Positions 34,100-46,274 of a stretch of DNA of 64,000 bases are shown in pieces. How positions within the stretch are numbered: position 1 is the stretch's first letter; each line of letters opens with the position of its first letter. Both the position numbers and the translations under genes were made by a program. Source of the stretch: Balaenoptera acutorostrata (lineage: Eukaryota; Chordata; Mammalia; Artiodactyla; Balaenopteridae); the NCBI RefSeq assembly GCF_949987535.1, contig NC_080078.1, forward strand, positions 47,704,207-47,768,206, given 5' to 3'. Under the pieces are notes generated by a model. It was given only the letters and a program-made list of their open reading frames with translations. It was not told the DNA's origin and made no database searches.

Positions 34100-34355
34100 A
34101 ATTGAGAATAATAATGGATTATACTTGCTGAGTACTCAGCTAGGGTCAGGAATTATATTTGACACGCTGTACATGCACTGACTTAATCCCAAAACAATGC
34201 ATGAGGATGCTATCATCCCCATTTTTCAGATGAGGAAGCAGAAGCACAGAGATGTTAAATAACTGACTCAGGATCACAGGGCTGGGAAGTGGCAGAACTA
34301 GGATTTGAACCCAAGCAACAGATGCTATGTCCTTAATACCCAGGCTTACACTTTT
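34100..34355 (-). repeat. MIR SINE, antisense
   Basis: Long antisense MIR: 'atcatccccatttttcagatgaggaagcagaagcacagagatgttaaataactgactcaggatcacagggctgggaagtggcagaactaggatttgaacccaagca', with the 3' end of the element on the left side. Confidence 0.75.
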
Positions 34356-34393
34356 CCATCCATTTAGAATATAATCTAGAAACCAACTGTAAT

Positions 34394-34895
34394 AGACTGA
34401 AAATAGCCCCCAGATATGTTCACATCCTAATCCTTAGGACCTGTGAATGTCACCTTATATGACAAAAGGGACTTCGCAGAAGTGATTAAGTTAAGGACCT
34501 TGAGATGAGGAGATTATCCTGGATTATCCAGGAGGGCCCAGTGTAATCAAATCACATGTTCCTTGTGAGAGGGATCCAGGAATAGTCAGAGTCAGAGCAA
34601 AAGCAATGTGATAACATGTACGGAAGCAGAGGTTGGAGTGACGTGCTTTGCAGATGGAGGAATCGGCCACAAGCCAAGGAATACAGGCTCCACTAGAAGC
34701 TGAAAAACACAAGGAAACAGATTTTCTCCTCAGAGTCTCTGGAAGGACCTCACCCTCCCAGCAGCTTGCCTTTAGCCCAGTTAAGCTGACTTTGGACTTC
34801 TACCTCCAGAGCTGGAAGAGAGTAAATCTGTGTTGTTTTAAGACACTGAATCTGTGGTAATTTGTGACAGCAGCAACAGGAAACAAATATACACG
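34394..34895 (+). mobile_element. Solitary LTR, MaLR/ERVL type
   Basis: Landmarks in order: 'tcctaatccttaggacctgtgaatgtcaccttatatgacaaaagggacttcgcagaagtgattaagttaaggacct', 'gattatcctggattatccaggagggcccagtgtaatca', 'agccaaggaatacaggc' and 'tgtgttgttttaagacactgaatctgtggtaatttgtgacagcagcaacaggaaa'. This is a widespread mammalian solo LTR; I cannot fix the subfamily. Frames inside it are not genes. Confidence 0.6.
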
Positions 34896-35260
34896 ATAGT
34901 GAGAAAAAGAGCTGCACAGCGGCCCTGAATTCTCTGGAATGATCAGAGAAGCATCTGTGGGCAGAAAACTGGAATGGCCATGCTCTTAACACTCTGAAGT
35001 AGGAGCCAGCTCTCTGGGAATACTCTCTAAGTATCTGCTCTGAATCTGTCCCGGTCTCTGCCTTCCTCAGCGTCGCACAGGGCCTCGAACACTACCTTCC
35101 TGAGACTTAATTCCATTTGAAGCTAGGAACCATAATTCCCCTCCTGTTATACATCAAATATGTACATGATTTTGCTTAATTTCTCCCTCCCTCCTTATTT
35201 CTAAGTGTTTGGCATACATCTCTTTTTTGCCCATGAAGTATTTTCTCTCCTTTTCATCAC
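34896..35260. other. Unannotated stretch
   Basis: No gene or repeat recognised. Confidence 0.4.
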
Positions 35261-35261
35261 A

Positions 35262-35425
35262 GGTACAAATAATTGCTTTGCCACTTACTAGCTGTGTGAC
35301 CTGGGGTTGTAAGTAGACACTCTGTGCCTCGGTTTCCTCACCTGCTAATGGGGATCGTAAGGTGCCCACCCTGACAACCTCCAGGACTTGTTGTGGGTAT
35401 CAGATGACTCAGCACAAGTGAAGCC
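35262..35425 (+). repeat. MIR SINE
   Basis: 'tgctttgccacttactagctgtgtgacctgggg' and 'ctgtgcctcggtttcctcacctgctaatggggat' are the MIR core in plus orientation. Confidence 0.75.
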
Positions 35426-35860
35426 CAGCGTATTCCCTTAGAACGTGTTAGTTTCACTGTTATCTCTGAGGTCCCTCCTTTCACTGGGCTTCCTCCCTTC
35501 ATCCAACCAATATGTTCAAGTCTCTCCATCCTGAAGCAAATCATAAACGCACCTGCCAAAACCACCATTCTCCCTCTCTCCTTCTCTCTGCTGCCAAATT
35601 AGATCCACACAGGCTGCCCCCCTGCACCACCTGCCCATCTCAGCCTGTTAACAATCTGTTACATTCCTTTCTGCCTCTCAGCTGAATCTAGTCCCCATGC
35701 GGAATTTTCTATTGCATGTATACTGTGGACCACACCCACCTGATCTCTCTCTATCAGACCCTCAGGACAGCGCCTTCCCTCAGGGTCCATTTTTTCTCTC
35801 AGACTGCTGGTTCTCAGCCTCCCTTCCTCTGGACCACCTTCTTTTTTCCAGCCACTAAAT

Positions 35861-36094
35861 TGGTGGTTCTCACTGAGGGTGATTTTGCACCTCCCCCTCT
35901 CCCCACCCGCCACCAGGGGACATCTGGCAATGTCTGCAGACATTCTTCATTGTCACAACTTGGGGTGGTGTGAAAAACTACTGGCATCCAGTGTGTAGAG
36001 GCCAGAGATGTTAATAAACATCCTACAACGCACAGGAGAATCCCCAACAACAAAGAATTACTTGGCCCAAAATGTCAATAGTGCCAAGAAACTG
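35861..36094 (+). mobile_element. MER20 hAT DNA transposon, near full length
   Basis: Starts TGGTGGTTCTCACTGAGGG, contains 'ggggacatctggcaatgtctgcagacatt' and 'ggcccaaaatgtcaatagtgcc', and ends GTGCCAAGAAACTG. This is the MER20 layout and about its size (family near 220 bp). Flanking octamers CACTAAAT (35853-35860) and CTCTAAAT (36095-36102) match at 7 of 8, the expected 8 bp hAT target duplication. No coding capacity; the frames listed over it are chance. Confidence 0.8.
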
Positions 36095-36129
36095 CTCTAA
36101 ATAAATCCATTCTCCGAAGATCTGGCTTT

Positions 36130-36185
36130 GGCTGTCATAGTGTATGTGTGTGTGTCTGTGTGTATGTCTGTGTGTGTGCACCGTT
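36130..36185. repeat. (TG)n microsatellite, interrupted
   Basis: TG repeats with C interruptions (TGTGTGTCTGTGTG pattern). Simple sequence. Confidence 0.8.
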
Positions 36186-37085
36186 GGGCACACAAGTCTT
36201 CTAGACCAACCCCAGTCTCAGTTCCACAGTTCACACAATCCGCAAGCCTTCCCATATCTCCATCTGTTCGCCCACTCTGATCTAATCCCTTCTCTTCCCT
36301 AACCAGCTCTGTCTCCCAGGAAGCTGATGCTAAGGACCATATCAACAGGGCCCCCTTGCCCTTGGGTTTCCAGTTGGCTTTAGTGATAGAGGTTGCAGGG
36401 AGGAAGGAGAGTGAGGTCAAGGTATTTATTCTCTTTTCTTCTTTCCTAGAAGGTTGCCTTGGGCTGTGCATTTTCCCCAACTAGAATTCACTTACTGTAT
36501 TATGGCTGTCTCTACACAACTCTTTCCTTCTAGGTTTAGGTTTTTTTTTTTTTCTCCCCTTGTCCCTTCAAGTTTAGCAGTAGTGTAAAATGAACTGTTA
36601 AGCCCCAGATACTGCATTGTCCCTTATAGCTCCCATGCTCAAACATTTGGAAATGGCTCTTATAAATATACCTTTCTTGAATTATCTGATTCTGAGGCGG
36701 TCATATCTTTTCTGCTGCGATACACTCTTTATCCATCACCTGTTACCCAGATCCAAAATTTTACCAGCCCCTACTCTCTTGTCCACTATATCCAATCAAT
36801 TGTTAATCCCCATAAAAGTTACTTCCACATATTTCTTATTTCAAGTTTCCCTTGACCCTTGCCCACTGGTTGGTGCCCTAGCTCAATCTATCATTTCTTA
36901 TTGTGATAACAATTTCCAATTTCTTCCAATTTGTAATTTCAGGTATCCAATTTCTTCTCTATTTTCTCCACCTTCCAATGCCAATACCATAACCCCATGC
37001 AAGCTTCCATGATTCTCTGGTAGCCAGATGTGAACTCTCCCTTTTTGGAAATCTCATTCTATTTCATCTTACCTCACATAGGTAA
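36186..37085. other. Unannotated stretch
   Basis: No gene or repeat recognised. The 131-codon frame at 36617-37012 has low-complexity hydrophobic content and no recognisable domain. Confidence 0.4.
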
Positions 37086-37089
37086 CTGC

Positions 37090-37245
37090 CACTTTCACTG
37101 TTCTATTTTAACTGTACGACTATCTTTTATTTTGACTAAAATTAAGTTCTTTTAGGGCAGGACTGTGCTTTCCCATATATGTTACTCCCAGAGTTCTGGA
37201 TAGTCTCCCATACACAATAAGTATTTGTTAATTGAAACATGAGTT
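37090..37245 (+). repeat. L2 LINE 3' end, decayed
   Basis: 'aagttcttttagggcaggactgtgctttcc' and 'cagagttctggatagtctcccatacacaataagtatttgttaattgaa' match the L2 3' end order. Confidence 0.5.
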
Positions 37246-37659
37246 TTCTGCCCTTCGTTTATGGTTGGTGAGGATAACAAATTTTCACAATTCTTGTGCT
37301 GATTTCATGGCCTTTCAGAGTTATGTCTTTTTATTTATTTTTTTAAATAAGAAAGTAGAGCATATTCTTTTGCAGCAAAAACTACAAGAACATTCTAAGT
37401 GCTAGGAAAATACACACTGGCATCAAATTGACTCAGAGTTAACTCATACTGTTCCTGAATAGTCTCTCTCTGAAAACTTTCCCTGATTTCTCTTCCAGCA
37501 GAATTTCCATAATCAAGTGATCACTGTCTAAACCGAAAGACAGCAAAGTAAAGCCCTTCCTCTGCCACTTCATAAAAAGTAAATACTGACTTCTTAAGTA
37601 CTCTAGCTAATCCTGAGGGTATTTGTTTTATGTATCAATGTGACATAATAGAACTTGAG

Positions 37660-37845
37660 AGTGCTGACAAAAACACATGCCCTTTAAGTGTATGATTTTG
37701 GATGAATTTCTGAGCCTCATTTCTTCAACTGTATAATGGGGATAAAAATAACATAGTTCACTAGGATGTGGGGATGAATAACAAAGAAATGTACGTAAAA
37801 CAGCTTTGGTAACTGCAAAGAGTGTATAAAACCTTATTGCTTAAT
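37660..37845 (+). repeat. MIR SINE, decayed
   Basis: 'gattttggatgaatttctgagcctcatttcttcaactgtataatggggataaaaataaca' is a plus-strand MIR core. Confidence 0.55.
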
Positions 37846-38438
37846 TATTCTAGCAGTTCCATATCAACTTGTTTCAATGAATAAAAGGAGAGCCGCGTTT
37901 TTAGCTGCTGAAGTTCTAGATGGCTCACCATTTAATGAAGCACACCTGAGTGACAACCAGTAGTAATTTCTTCCCTAATCAGCTATGTCAAGGTGAATCC
38001 ATTCAAACTGGTGAAGCATCCACGACTCTAGAATTCTCTTCATGTGCTCAGAGAATAAGATGGGAATTGTAAGCACCCCTCCTAAATGAATCCAAACTGT
38101 TCTGCTCTATACCCTGGAATTGAAGTAGAATTCCAGAGACTATTTCAATAGCATATGCTCGATTATTTTGAAATTATAATTACTAAGTTACCTCAAATTC
38201 CTTACAGGATATATTGGATGATTAAACAAAAGAATTCCATTCTATTTCCAGGCATTAGAACTTCAGCACCATGTAAATAAAGATTTGTTGAGTATGTGAA
38301 ATATATGTAAAACACTAAATACACTAGAAAGTGTTACAGTGGTGCTAAATCCTGGACATTTACCTTCCACAGATTCAACCTTGTGCTTGGGGAGGAGAGA
38401 AAAGGGAAGAGTCGGGGAAAGGAGGAGGAATGAGGGAA
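37846..38438. other. Unannotated stretch
   Basis: No gene or repeat recognised. A G/A-rich patch lies near 38390-38440. Confidence 0.4.
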
Positions 38439-38439
38439 G

Positions 38440-39005
38440 GAAGGGGTGGCAGACTGTATTTTCCAAAGATGGCACAATGACATCTTCCAGCCCCCGTGCT
38501 CTCCTGCAATGTGACCTCACTCAAGAGGAGAAGACTATTTCTCCACCCTCTTGAATCTACGTGGGCCCTGTGACTGCTTTGACCAGTAGAATTCAGTAGA
38601 CAGGACACAATGACAGTTCCACCTGCAGCCCTTAGCTTGCCTGGCAGTTTCTGCTTCCTGCCCCTTGGAATGTTCACTATGGGCAAAACTAGAGGCCACA
38701 CAAGAAGTCCTGTTCCCCTGGGACTGCCATTCTGTGAGGAAGCCCAATTTAGTCATGTGAAGAGGCTGTGTGGAGAGATTGTTCCAGCCATCCCAGAAAT
38801 GGGAGTGAAAATACCATCTTACACACACAGCTCAGTCGAGCCTTCAGATGACCCCAGGCTCAGCAGCTGTTAACTGCCATTTCATGAGAGACCCTGGGTT
38901 TGGGAAAGGTCCTGCTCAGCCCAGGAAACCCACGGAACTGTGAGATATGATGACAAATTATTTTAAGGCCCTATGTTCTGGGGTGGTTTATTAGATAGTC
39001 ATAGA
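38440..39005 (+). mobile_element. MaLR-type solitary LTR
   Basis: Recognisable blocks: 'ctcttgaatctacgtgggccctgtgactgctttgaccagtagaattcagtaga', 'cctggcagtttctgcttcctgccccttgga', 'catttcatgagagaccctgggt' and the end 'atgttctggggtggtttattagatagtc'. An MLT1-type LTR without internal sequence. Overlapping frames at 38263-38873 are chance. Confidence 0.6.
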
Positions 39006-39470
39006 TATTTGGAACAAAGAGAGAAAGAGTAATAGAAAGAAAGATAGGAAAGTAATTTAGGGATTTTACTCCATTTTGCCTATTAATGCCAGTTGGAGTC
39101 TGCCACTCAATTTGCTTGGGCTGGGAGATCTGGATTAACTGTTCCAAGGGCACTTAGTTCCCATGTGCCTTTCATACTACGAGCATCTCATACTATATTG
39201 AGAGTGATGGAAGAGTGTTTAAACACACTGGTTTCTTATGCAATGTGGCTATGAATACAACTCAGTCACTTTATCTGGGGCTCAACTGAAGAAACAGCCT
39301 CCCTTCCACTGGAGGAAAAACTGGCCCTGCCAGGCTTGAAGAACTGTAGGTCTCCAAACAGTGCCTCCCAGAGGGTTTTTAAGATTAATTTTGACTCACC
39401 ATGGCTTTTGCCTTATAGGCTAACTTCAAAATCTAATAACCTTATATACTATCTATTGCGCCAGTGATAA
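39006..39470. other. Unannotated stretch
   Basis: No gene or repeat recognised. Confidence 0.4.
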
Positions 39471-39479
39471 TGACATTAT

Positions 39480-39512
<33 letters not shown>

Positions 39513-39532
39513 CGATGGAGGAGGAGGTGGAC
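39480..39532. repeat. (GAT)n microsatellite passing into (GGA)n
   Basis: About ten GAT units, then GACGATGGAGGAGGAGG. Simple sequence, probably length-variable. Confidence 0.9.
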
Positions 39533-40115
39533 ATGGATTGCATGTCAACCAAATTGTGATTTTAATTTATGAAGAGTCTCCTGCTACCTTCTGGAGATCT
39601 AAGCCTTCATGGTTATTAACTTAGCCATAATTCATTTATGTTTAAAACATTTCAATGCTTCCAGTGAATAAAGTATCATTTCATTTTTGGAGGGCCTATC
39701 TCCTAAATTGAAAGAAACTGATCCTTATCCAGCTGAATCTAATATAAATGACTAAAACTCTTTAAGACTTCAAAAACAAAAGGTATAGATTCGAGTTAAA
39801 AGCAGCTTTTACCAGGCCAAATCCTTTCAAGTTTTCTTTAGGAAAAAAAAAAAAAAAAAATCAAAGGCACTAACATCCTAAGAAACTGTTCTCCACAGTC
39901 AATGATCACTAATGTCTTTATATATTTTTCTTACTAGTACAAGGAGACTCAACATCTTGCTAAATTTTGTGAAAATATAAACAAGGGTTCCTGTCTGCTC
40001 AGCAGGGCTATAAGCTTCTGTGTTTATAAAATGTCTTATTTTCCTTCTGAGACTCCTTCTATGGTTGGCATGGTTGGAGGTTAGGGTAGTTTCATGAAAT
40101 CTCTGCTGAATGAAT
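39533..40115. other. Unannotated stretch
   Basis: No gene or repeat recognised. An 18-base A run sits at about 39843-39860. Confidence 0.4.
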
Positions 40116-40119
40116 GCTT

Positions 40120-40345
40120 CTTTTTTATATTAAACTTTTAAATTATTTTAATTTTTATTATAAAAGTTTGTTGTGAAAAAATAACTAGAACATATAAATA
40201 ATAAAAAGAAGGCCATCAAATCATTGATAACCCCCCAAACCCTGATACTACTACTATCAATACCTTGGTGTTTGTGGACGAGATTCTTTTCTGTAGAGAT
40301 TATTACTACTTTTTTAAACTGGAGATGTGTGTTATAATTTTGTAA
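40120..40345 (-). repeat. Old L1 3' fragment, antisense
   Basis: The left side is AT-rich ('aattttaattttattataaaagt') followed by 'cttggtgtttgtggacgagattcttttctgtagag' and 'gtgtgttataattttgtaacctgattttcc'. The same order occurs in the antisense L1 insert at 54340-54961, so it is probably the same kind of old L1 3' end. Confidence 0.4.
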
Positions 40346-40700
40346 CCTGATTTTCCAGCTGAATAAATAGCTTTAAGGTGATCTCTATTTGCTTCTAGGT
40401 TTCATTCTCAAATTCCACTCTTTAGATTCTTTCACTCTTTGACATCGCATACCTACTAACGAAAGTCATTTCACAGCTCACATTGAAGGAGACACTTAGT
40501 TCTTTTGAAAAGAGTTCAAGTAATACATAGTCAATCCTAAAGCTGTCTCTGAGCAAATGAGAAAGTAAATACAGTTTAGTACAGTGAAAAACGAAGCAGA
40601 ATTTGAACACCAGGGCTACAAGTAGCAGATCTGAGAAGGCAGAGGATGAGGGTGGTCAGCAGGTTGACCAGCTGGCAGGAGTGGCAATGATTCTCTGAGC

Positions 40701-40886
40701 CAGTGGTCCTCAAGCTGGAGTCTCCAACCGGCAGCATCAGCAACAGCTGAGAAGTTTCTAGAAATGCAAATTCTTAAATGCTATCTAGACTTAATGACTT
40801 AGAAACCCTGGGAGTGAAGCTGAGGGGAAATCTATGTGTTCCCAAGCCCTTCTGGCTCTACGACATGCTCAAGCTTGAGCGCACTG
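40701..40886 (+). mobile_element. MER5A-like hAT DNA transposon, decayed
   Basis: Starts CAGTGGTCCTCAAGCTGGAG, holds 'ggcagcatcagcaacagctgagaagtttctagaaatgcaaattct' and 'gaaaccctgggagtg', and ends TGAGCGCACTG. This is the MER5A order and size (about 189 bp). Flanking octamers no longer match well. Confidence 0.7.
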
Positions 40887-40904
40887 CCCTAAGACAATAG
40901 GAGA

Positions 40905-41065
40905 ACCACAGTCCTGGTTGCACATTAGAATCCTTTTGGGGGCTTTTACAGCACACTGATGTTTGGACGCTCAAGTAATTTAGAGAATTCCCTTGGTTGG
41001 TAGCTGAACATCTTTAGTTTATACAAGCTTGCAGATGATGCTAATAAAGAACGAGGACTGAAAAC
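40905..41065 (+). repeat. Second hAT-like (MER-type) fragment
   Basis: 'accacagtcctggttgcacattagaatccttttgggggctttta' resembles the start of another short hAT repeat. Ends and family are uncertain. Confidence 0.4.
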
Positions 41066-41273
41066 TGTTAGTCTAACACGTGTATCAATCCAACAAACCA
41101 GAAAACAAATTGAAAAACAACTTGGCTGAGAACTTTAGTGTATGCAGCCATAGTAGCTGAAATGATTGTACATACAATTAAAGGGAGTATCATTTACTTT
41201 ATTTTACTTCACTGGGTCAGCATGTCAAAAAGATGTCAGGACCAAAAACCACAGTTACAGAAAGACAGAGAAG

Positions 41274-42179
41274 ATGAAAAGGCAGAGGGCTATGTACCAG
41301 ATGAAGGAACAAGAAAAAACCCCAGAAAAACAACTAAATGAAGTGGAGATAGGCAACCTTCCAGAAAAAGAATTCAAAATAATGATAGTGAAGATGATCC
41401 AGGACCTCGGAATAAGAATGGAGGCAAAGATTGAGAAGATGCAAGAAATGATTAACAAAGACCTAGAAGAATTAAAGAACAAACAAACAGAGATGACCAA
41501 TACAATAACTGAAATGAAAACTACACTAGAAGGAATCAATAGCAGAATAACTGAGGCAGAAGAACGGATAAGTGACCTGGAAGACAGAATGGTGGAATTC
41601 ACTGCTGCGGAACAGACTAAAGAAAAAAGAATAAAAAGAAATGAAGACAGCCTAAGAGACCTCTGGGACAACATTAAACGCAACAACATTCGCATTATAG
41701 GGGTCCCAGAAGGAGAAGAGAGAGAGAAAGGACCAGAGAAAATATTTGAAGAGATTATAATCGAAAACTTCCCTAACATGGGAAAGGAAATAGCCACCCA
41801 AGTCCAGGAAGCGCAGAGAGTCCCATACAGAATAAACCCAAGGAGAAACACGCCGAGACACATAGTAATCAAAGTGGCAAAAATTAAAGACAAAGAAAAA
41901 TTATTGAAAGCAGCAAGGGAAAAACGACAAATAACATACAAGGGAACCCCCATAAGGTTAACAGCTGATTTCTCAGCAGAAACTCTGCAAGCCAGAAGGG
42001 AGTGGCATGAAATACTTAAAGTGATGAAAGGGAAGAACCTACAACCAAGATTACTCTACCCAGCAAGGATCTCATTTAGATTTGATGGAGAAATCAAAAG
42101 CTTTACAGACAAGCAAAAGCTAAGAGAATTCAGCACCACCAAACCAGCTCTACAACAAATGCTAAAGGAACTTCTCTAA
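41274..42179 (+). CDS. L1 ORF1 protein, intact
   Basis: 301-residue RNA-binding chaperone that trimerises and coats L1 RNA in cytoplasmic RNPs. I chose the ATG at 41274 ([13 protein letters not shown]...) because MKRQ-type starts are usual for mammalian L1 ORF1; inner ATGs at 41292 and 41301 are alternatives, and copy 1 is interrupted between the first and last of these. Residues about 45-110 form the heptad-repeat coiled coil ([32 protein letters not shown]). The RRM region has NIRIIGVPE at 138-146, followed by PRRNTPRHI near 189-197; the C-terminal domain includes YPARISFRF at 262-270. The frame is also open upstream to an ATG at 41166, but that part is flanking host DNA. ORF2 begins 58 bases downstream. 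Confidence 0.93.
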   Translation: MKRQRAMYQMKEQEKTPEKQLNEVEIGNLPEKEFKIMIVKMIQDLGIRMEAKIEKMQEMINKDLEELKNKQTEMTNTITEMKTTLEGINSRITEAEERISDLEDRMVEFTAAEQTKEKRIKRNEDSLRDLWDNIKRNNIRIIGVPEGEEREKGPEKIFEEIIIENFPNMGKEIATQVQEAQRVPYRINPRRNTPRHIVIKVAKIKDKEKLLKAAREKRQITYKGTPIRLTADFSAETLQARREWHEILKVMKGKNLQPRLLYPARISFRFDGEIKSFTDKQKLREFSTTKPALQQMLKELL

Positions 42180-42237
42180 GTGGGAAACACAAGAGAAGAA
42201 AAGGACCTACAAAAACAAACCCAAAACAATTAAGAAA

Positions 42238-45200
42238 ATGGTCATAGGAACATACATATCGATAATTACCTTAAACGTGAATGGATTAAATGCCCCAACC
42301 AAAAGACATAGACTGGCTGAATGGATACAAAAACAAGACCCATATATATGCTGTCTACAAGAGACCCACTTCAGACCTAGGGACACATACAGACTGAAAG
42401 TGAGGGGATGGAAAAAGATATTCCATGCAAATGGAAATCAAAAGAAAGCTGGAGTAGCTATACTCATATCAGATAAAATAGACTTTAAAATAAAGAATGT
42501 TACAAGAGACAAGGAAGGACACTACATAATGATCCAGGGATCAATCCAAGAAGAAGATATAACAATTATAAATATATATGCACCCAACATAGGAGCACCT
42601 CAATACATAAGGCAACTGCTAACAGCTATAAAAGAGGAAATCGACAGTAACACAATAATAGTGGGGGACTTTAACACCTCACTTACACCAATGGACAGAT
42701 CATCCAAAATGAAAATAAATAAGGAAACAGAAGCTTTAAATGACACAATAGACCAGATAGATTTAATTGATATATATAGGACATTCCATCCAAAAACGGC
42801 AGATTACACGTTCTTCTCAAGTGCACACGGAACATTCTCCAGGATAGATCACATCTTGGGTCACAAATCAAGCCTCAGTAAATTTAAGAAAATTGAAATC
42901 ATATCAAGCATCTTTTCTGACCACAACGCTATGAGATTAGAAATGAATTACAGGGAAAAAAACGTGAAAAAGACAAACACATGGAGGCTAAACAATACGT
43001 TACTAAATAACCAAGAGATCACTGAAGAAATCAAACAGGAAATAAAAAAATACCTAGAGACAAATGACAATGAAAACACGACGACCCAAAACCTATGGGA
43101 TGCAGCAAAAGCGGTTCTAAGAGGGAAGTTTATAGCTATACAAGCCTACCTAAAGAAACAAGAAAAATCTCAAGTAAACAATCTAACTTTACACCTAAAG
43201 AAACTAGAGAAAGAAGAACAAACAAAACCCAAAGTTAGCAGAAGGAAAGAAATCATAAAGATCAGAGCAGAAATAAATGAAATAGAAACAAAGAAAACAA
43301 TAGCAAAGATCAATAAAACTAAAAGTTGGTTCTTTGAGAAGATAAACAAAATTGATAAGCCATTAGCCAGACTCATCAAGAAAAAGAGGGAGAGGACTCA
43401 AATCAATAAAATCAGAAATGAAAAAGGAGAAGTTACAACAGACACCGCAGAAATACAAAACATCCTAAGAGACTACTACAAGCAACTTTATGCCAATAAA
43501 ATGGACAACCTGGAAGAAATGGACAAATTCTTAGAAAGGTATAACCTTCCAAGACTGAATCAGGAAGAAACAGAAAATATGAACAGACCAATCACAAGTA
43601 ATGAAATTGAAACTGTGATTAAAAATCTTCCAACAAACAAAAGTCCAGGACCAGATGGCTTCACAGGTGAATTCTATCAAACATTTAGAGAAGAGCTAAC
43701 ACCCATCCTTCTCAAACTCTTCCAAAAAATTGCAGAGGAAGGAACTCTCCCAAACTCATTCTATGAGGCCACCATCACCCTGATACCAAAACCAGACAAA
43801 GACACTACAAAAAAAGAAAATTACAGACCAATATCACTGATGAATATAGATGCAAAAATCCTCAACAAAATACTAGCAAACAGAATCCAACAACACATTA
43901 AAAGGATCATACACCATGATCAAGTGGGATTTATCCCAGGGATGCAAGGATTCTTCAATATACGCAAATCAATCAATGTGATACACCATATTAACAAATT
44001 GAAGAATAAAAACCATATGATCATCTCAATAGATGCAGAAAAAGCTTTTGACAAAATTCAACACCCATTTATGATAAAAACTCTCCAGAAAGTGGGCCTA
44101 GAGGGAACCTACCTCAACATAATAAAGGCCATATATGACAAACCCACAGCAAACATCATTCTCAATGGTGAAAAACTGAAAGCATTTCCTCTAAGATCAG
44201 GAACGAGACAAGGATGTCCACTCTCACCACTATTATTCAACATAGTTCTGGAAGTCCTAGCCACGGCAATCAGAGAAGAAAAAGAAATAAAAGGAATACA
44301 AATTGGAAAAGAAGAAGTAAAACTGTCACTGTTTGCGGATGACATGATACTATACATAGAGAATCCTAAAACTGCCACCAGAAAACTGCTAGAGCTAATT
44401 AATGAATATGGTAAAGTTGCAGGTTACAAAATTAATGCACAGAAATCTCTTGCATTCCTATACACTAATGATGAAAAATCTGAAAGAGAAATTATGGAAA
44501 CACTCCCATTTACCATTGCAACAAAAAGAATAAAATACCTAGGAATAAACCTACCTAAGGAGACAAAAGACCTGTATGCAGAAAACTATAAGACACTGAT
44601 GAAAGAAATTAAAGATGATACCAACAGATGGAGAGATATACCATGTTCTTGGATTGGAAGAATCAACATTTTGAAAATGAGTATACTACCCAAAGCAATC
44701 TACAGATTCAATGCAATCCCTATCAAAGTACCAATGGCATTTTTTACGGAGCTAGAACAAATCATCTTAAAATTTGTATGGAGACACAAAAGACCCCGAA
44801 TAGCCAAAGCAGTCTTGAGGCAAAAAAATGGAGCTGGAGGAATCAGACTCCCTGACTTCAGACTATACTACAAAGCTACAGTAATCAAGACAATATGGTA
44901 CTGGCACAAAAACAGAAACATAGATCAATGGAACAAGATAGAAAGCCCAGAGATTAACCCACGCACCTATGGTCAACTAATCTATGACAAAGGAGGCAAA
45001 GATATACAATGGAGAAAAGACAGTCTCTTCAATAAGTGGTGCTGGGAAAACTGGACAGCCACATGTAAAAGAATGAAATTAGAATACTCCCTAACACCAT
45101 ACACAAAAATAAACTCAAAATGGATTAGAGACCTAAATATAAGACTGGACACTATAAAACTCTTAGAGGAAAACATAGGAAGAACACTCTTTGACATAAA

Positions 45201-46056
45201 TCACAGCAAGATCTTTTTCGATCCACCTCCTAGAGTAATGGAAATAAAAACAAAAATAAACAAGTGGGACCTAATGAAACTTCAAAGCTTTTGCACAGCA
45301 AAGGAAACCATAAACAAGACCAAAAGACAACCCTCAGAATGGGAGAAAATATTTGCAAATGAATCAACGGACAAAGGATTAATCTCCAAAATATATAAAC
45401 AGCTCATTCAGCTCAATATCAAAGAAACAAACACCCCAATCCAAAAATGGGCAGAAGACCTAAATAGACATTTCTCCAAAGAAGACATACAGACGGCCAC
45501 GAAGCACATGAAAAGATGCTCAACATCACTAATTATTAGAGAAATGCAAATCAAAACTACAATGAGGTATCACCTCACTCCTGTTAGAATGGGCATCATC
45601 AGAAAATCTACAAACAACAAATGCTGGAGAGGGTGTGGAGAAAAGGGAACCCTCTTGCACTGTTGGTGGGAATGTAAATTGATACAGCCACTATGGAGAA
45701 CAATATGGAGGTTCCTTAAAAAACTAAAAATAGAATTACCATATGACCCAGCAATCCCACTACTGGGCATATACCCAGAGAAAACCGTAATTCAAAAAGA
45801 CACGTGCACCCGAATGTTCATTGCAGCACTATTTACAATAGCCAGGTCATGGAAGCAACCTAAATGCCCATCAACAGACGAATGGATAAAGAAGTTGTGG
45901 TACATATATACGATGGAATATTATTCAGCCATAAAAAGGAACGAAATTGAGTCATTTGTTGAGACGTGGATGGATCTAGAGACTGTCATACAGAGTGAAG
46001 TAAGTCAGAAAGAGAAAAACAAATATCGTATGTTAATGCATGTATGTGGAACATAG
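42238..46056 (+). CDS. L1 ORF2 protein: endonuclease-reverse transcriptase, intact
   Basis: 1272 residues, close to the 1275 of human L1. The APE-type endonuclease fills about residues 1-239: N13, E42 (in QETHF), the GDFNT motif with D144, and SDHNAM with D228/H229. The reverse transcriptase spans about 460-770: motif [10 protein letters not shown] with D599, and the catalytic FADD at 699-702. The C-terminal Cys-His motif [18 protein letters not shown] has C1129, C1133, H1141 and C1146 in the family's C-X3-C-X7-H-X4-C spacing. It nicks T-rich target DNA and primes cDNA from the free 3' end. All motif residues that I checked are present. It is usually translated at low level by reinitiation after ORF1. 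Whether it is expressed here is doubtful because the 5' UTR promoter is absent. Confidence 0.95.
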   Translation: MVIGTYISIITLNVNGLNAPTKRHRLAEWIQKQDPYICCLQETHFRPRDTYRLKVRGWKKIFHANGNQKKAGVAILISDKIDFKIKNVTRDKEGHYIMIQGSIQEEDITIINIYAPNIGAPQYIRQLLTAIKEEIDSNTIIVGDFNTSLTPMDRSSKMKINKETEALNDTIDQIDLIDIYRTFHPKTADYTFFSSAHGTFSRIDHILGHKSSLSKFKKIEIISSIFSDHNAMRLEMNYREKNVKKTNTWRLNNTLLNNQEITEEIKQEIKKYLETNDNENTTTQNLWDAAKAVLRGKFIAIQAYLKKQEKSQVNNLTLHLKKLEKEEQTKPKVSRRKEIIKIRAEINEIETKKTIAKINKTKSWFFEKINKIDKPLARLIKKKRERTQINKIRNEKGEVTTDTAEIQNILRDYYKQLYANKMDNLEEMDKFLERYNLPRLNQEETENMNRPITSNEIETVIKNLPTNKSPGPDGFTGEFYQTFREELTPILLKLFQKIAEEGTLPNSFYEATITLIPKPDKDTTKKENYRPISLMNIDAKILNKILANRIQQHIKRIIHHDQVGFIPGMQGFFNIRKSINVIHHINKLKNKNHMIISIDAEKAFDKIQHPFMIKTLQKVGLEGTYLNIIKAIYDKPTANIILNGEKLKAFPLRSGTRQGCPLSPLLFNIVLEVLATAIREEKEIKGIQIGKEEVKLSLFADDMILYIENPKTATRKLLELINEYGKVAGYKINAQKSLAFLYTNDEKSEREIMETLPFTIATKRIKYLGINLPKETKDLYAENYKTLMKEIKDDTNRWRDIPCSWIGRINILKMSILPKAIYRFNAIPIKVPMAFFTELEQIILKFVWRHKRPRIAKAVLRQKNGAGGIRLPDFRLYYKATVIKTIWYWHKNRNIDQWNKIESPEINPRTYGQLIYDKGGKDIQWRKDSLFNKWCWENWTATCKRMKLEYSLTPYTKINSKWIRDLNIRLDTIKLLEENIGRTLFDINHSKIFFDPPPRVMEIKTKINKWDLMKLQSFCTAKETINKTKRQPSEWEKIFANESTDKGLISKIYKQLIQLNIKETNTPIQKWAEDLNRHFSKEDIQTATKHMKRCSTSLIIREMQIKTTMRYHLTPVRMGIIRKSTNNKCWRGCGEKGTLLHCWWECKLIQPLWRTIWRFLKKLKIELPYDPAIPLLGIYPEKTVIQKDTCTRMFIAALFTIARSWKQPKCPSTDEWIKKLWYIYTMEYYSAIKRNEIESFVETWMDLETVIQSEVSQKEKNKYRMLMHVCGT

Positions 46057-46274
46057 AAAAATGGTACAGATGAGCCAGTTTGCAGGGCAGAAGTTGAGAC
46101 ACAGATGTAGAGAATGGACATATGGACACCAAGGGGGGAAAACTGCGATGAGGTGGGGATGGTGATGTGCTGAATTGGGCGATTGGGATTGACATGTATA
46201 CACTGATGTGTATAAAACTGATGCCTAATAAGAACCTGCAGTATAAAAAAACAAACAAAACAACTAATACTAAA
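46057..46274 (+). other. L1 3' UTR, short type
   Basis: About 218 bases, with 'tttgcagggcagaagttgagacacagatgtagagaa' and 'ggacaccaaggggggaaaac'. The same UTR occurs in the truncated copy at 62078-62484 but not in copy 1. It ends in an A/C-rich stretch and CTAATACTAAA, with no AATAAA. Confidence 0.85.

Noticed and set aside
39480..39532. GAT repeats considered as an Asp-rich coding stretch
   Set aside because: Plain microsatellite with no open frame around it.
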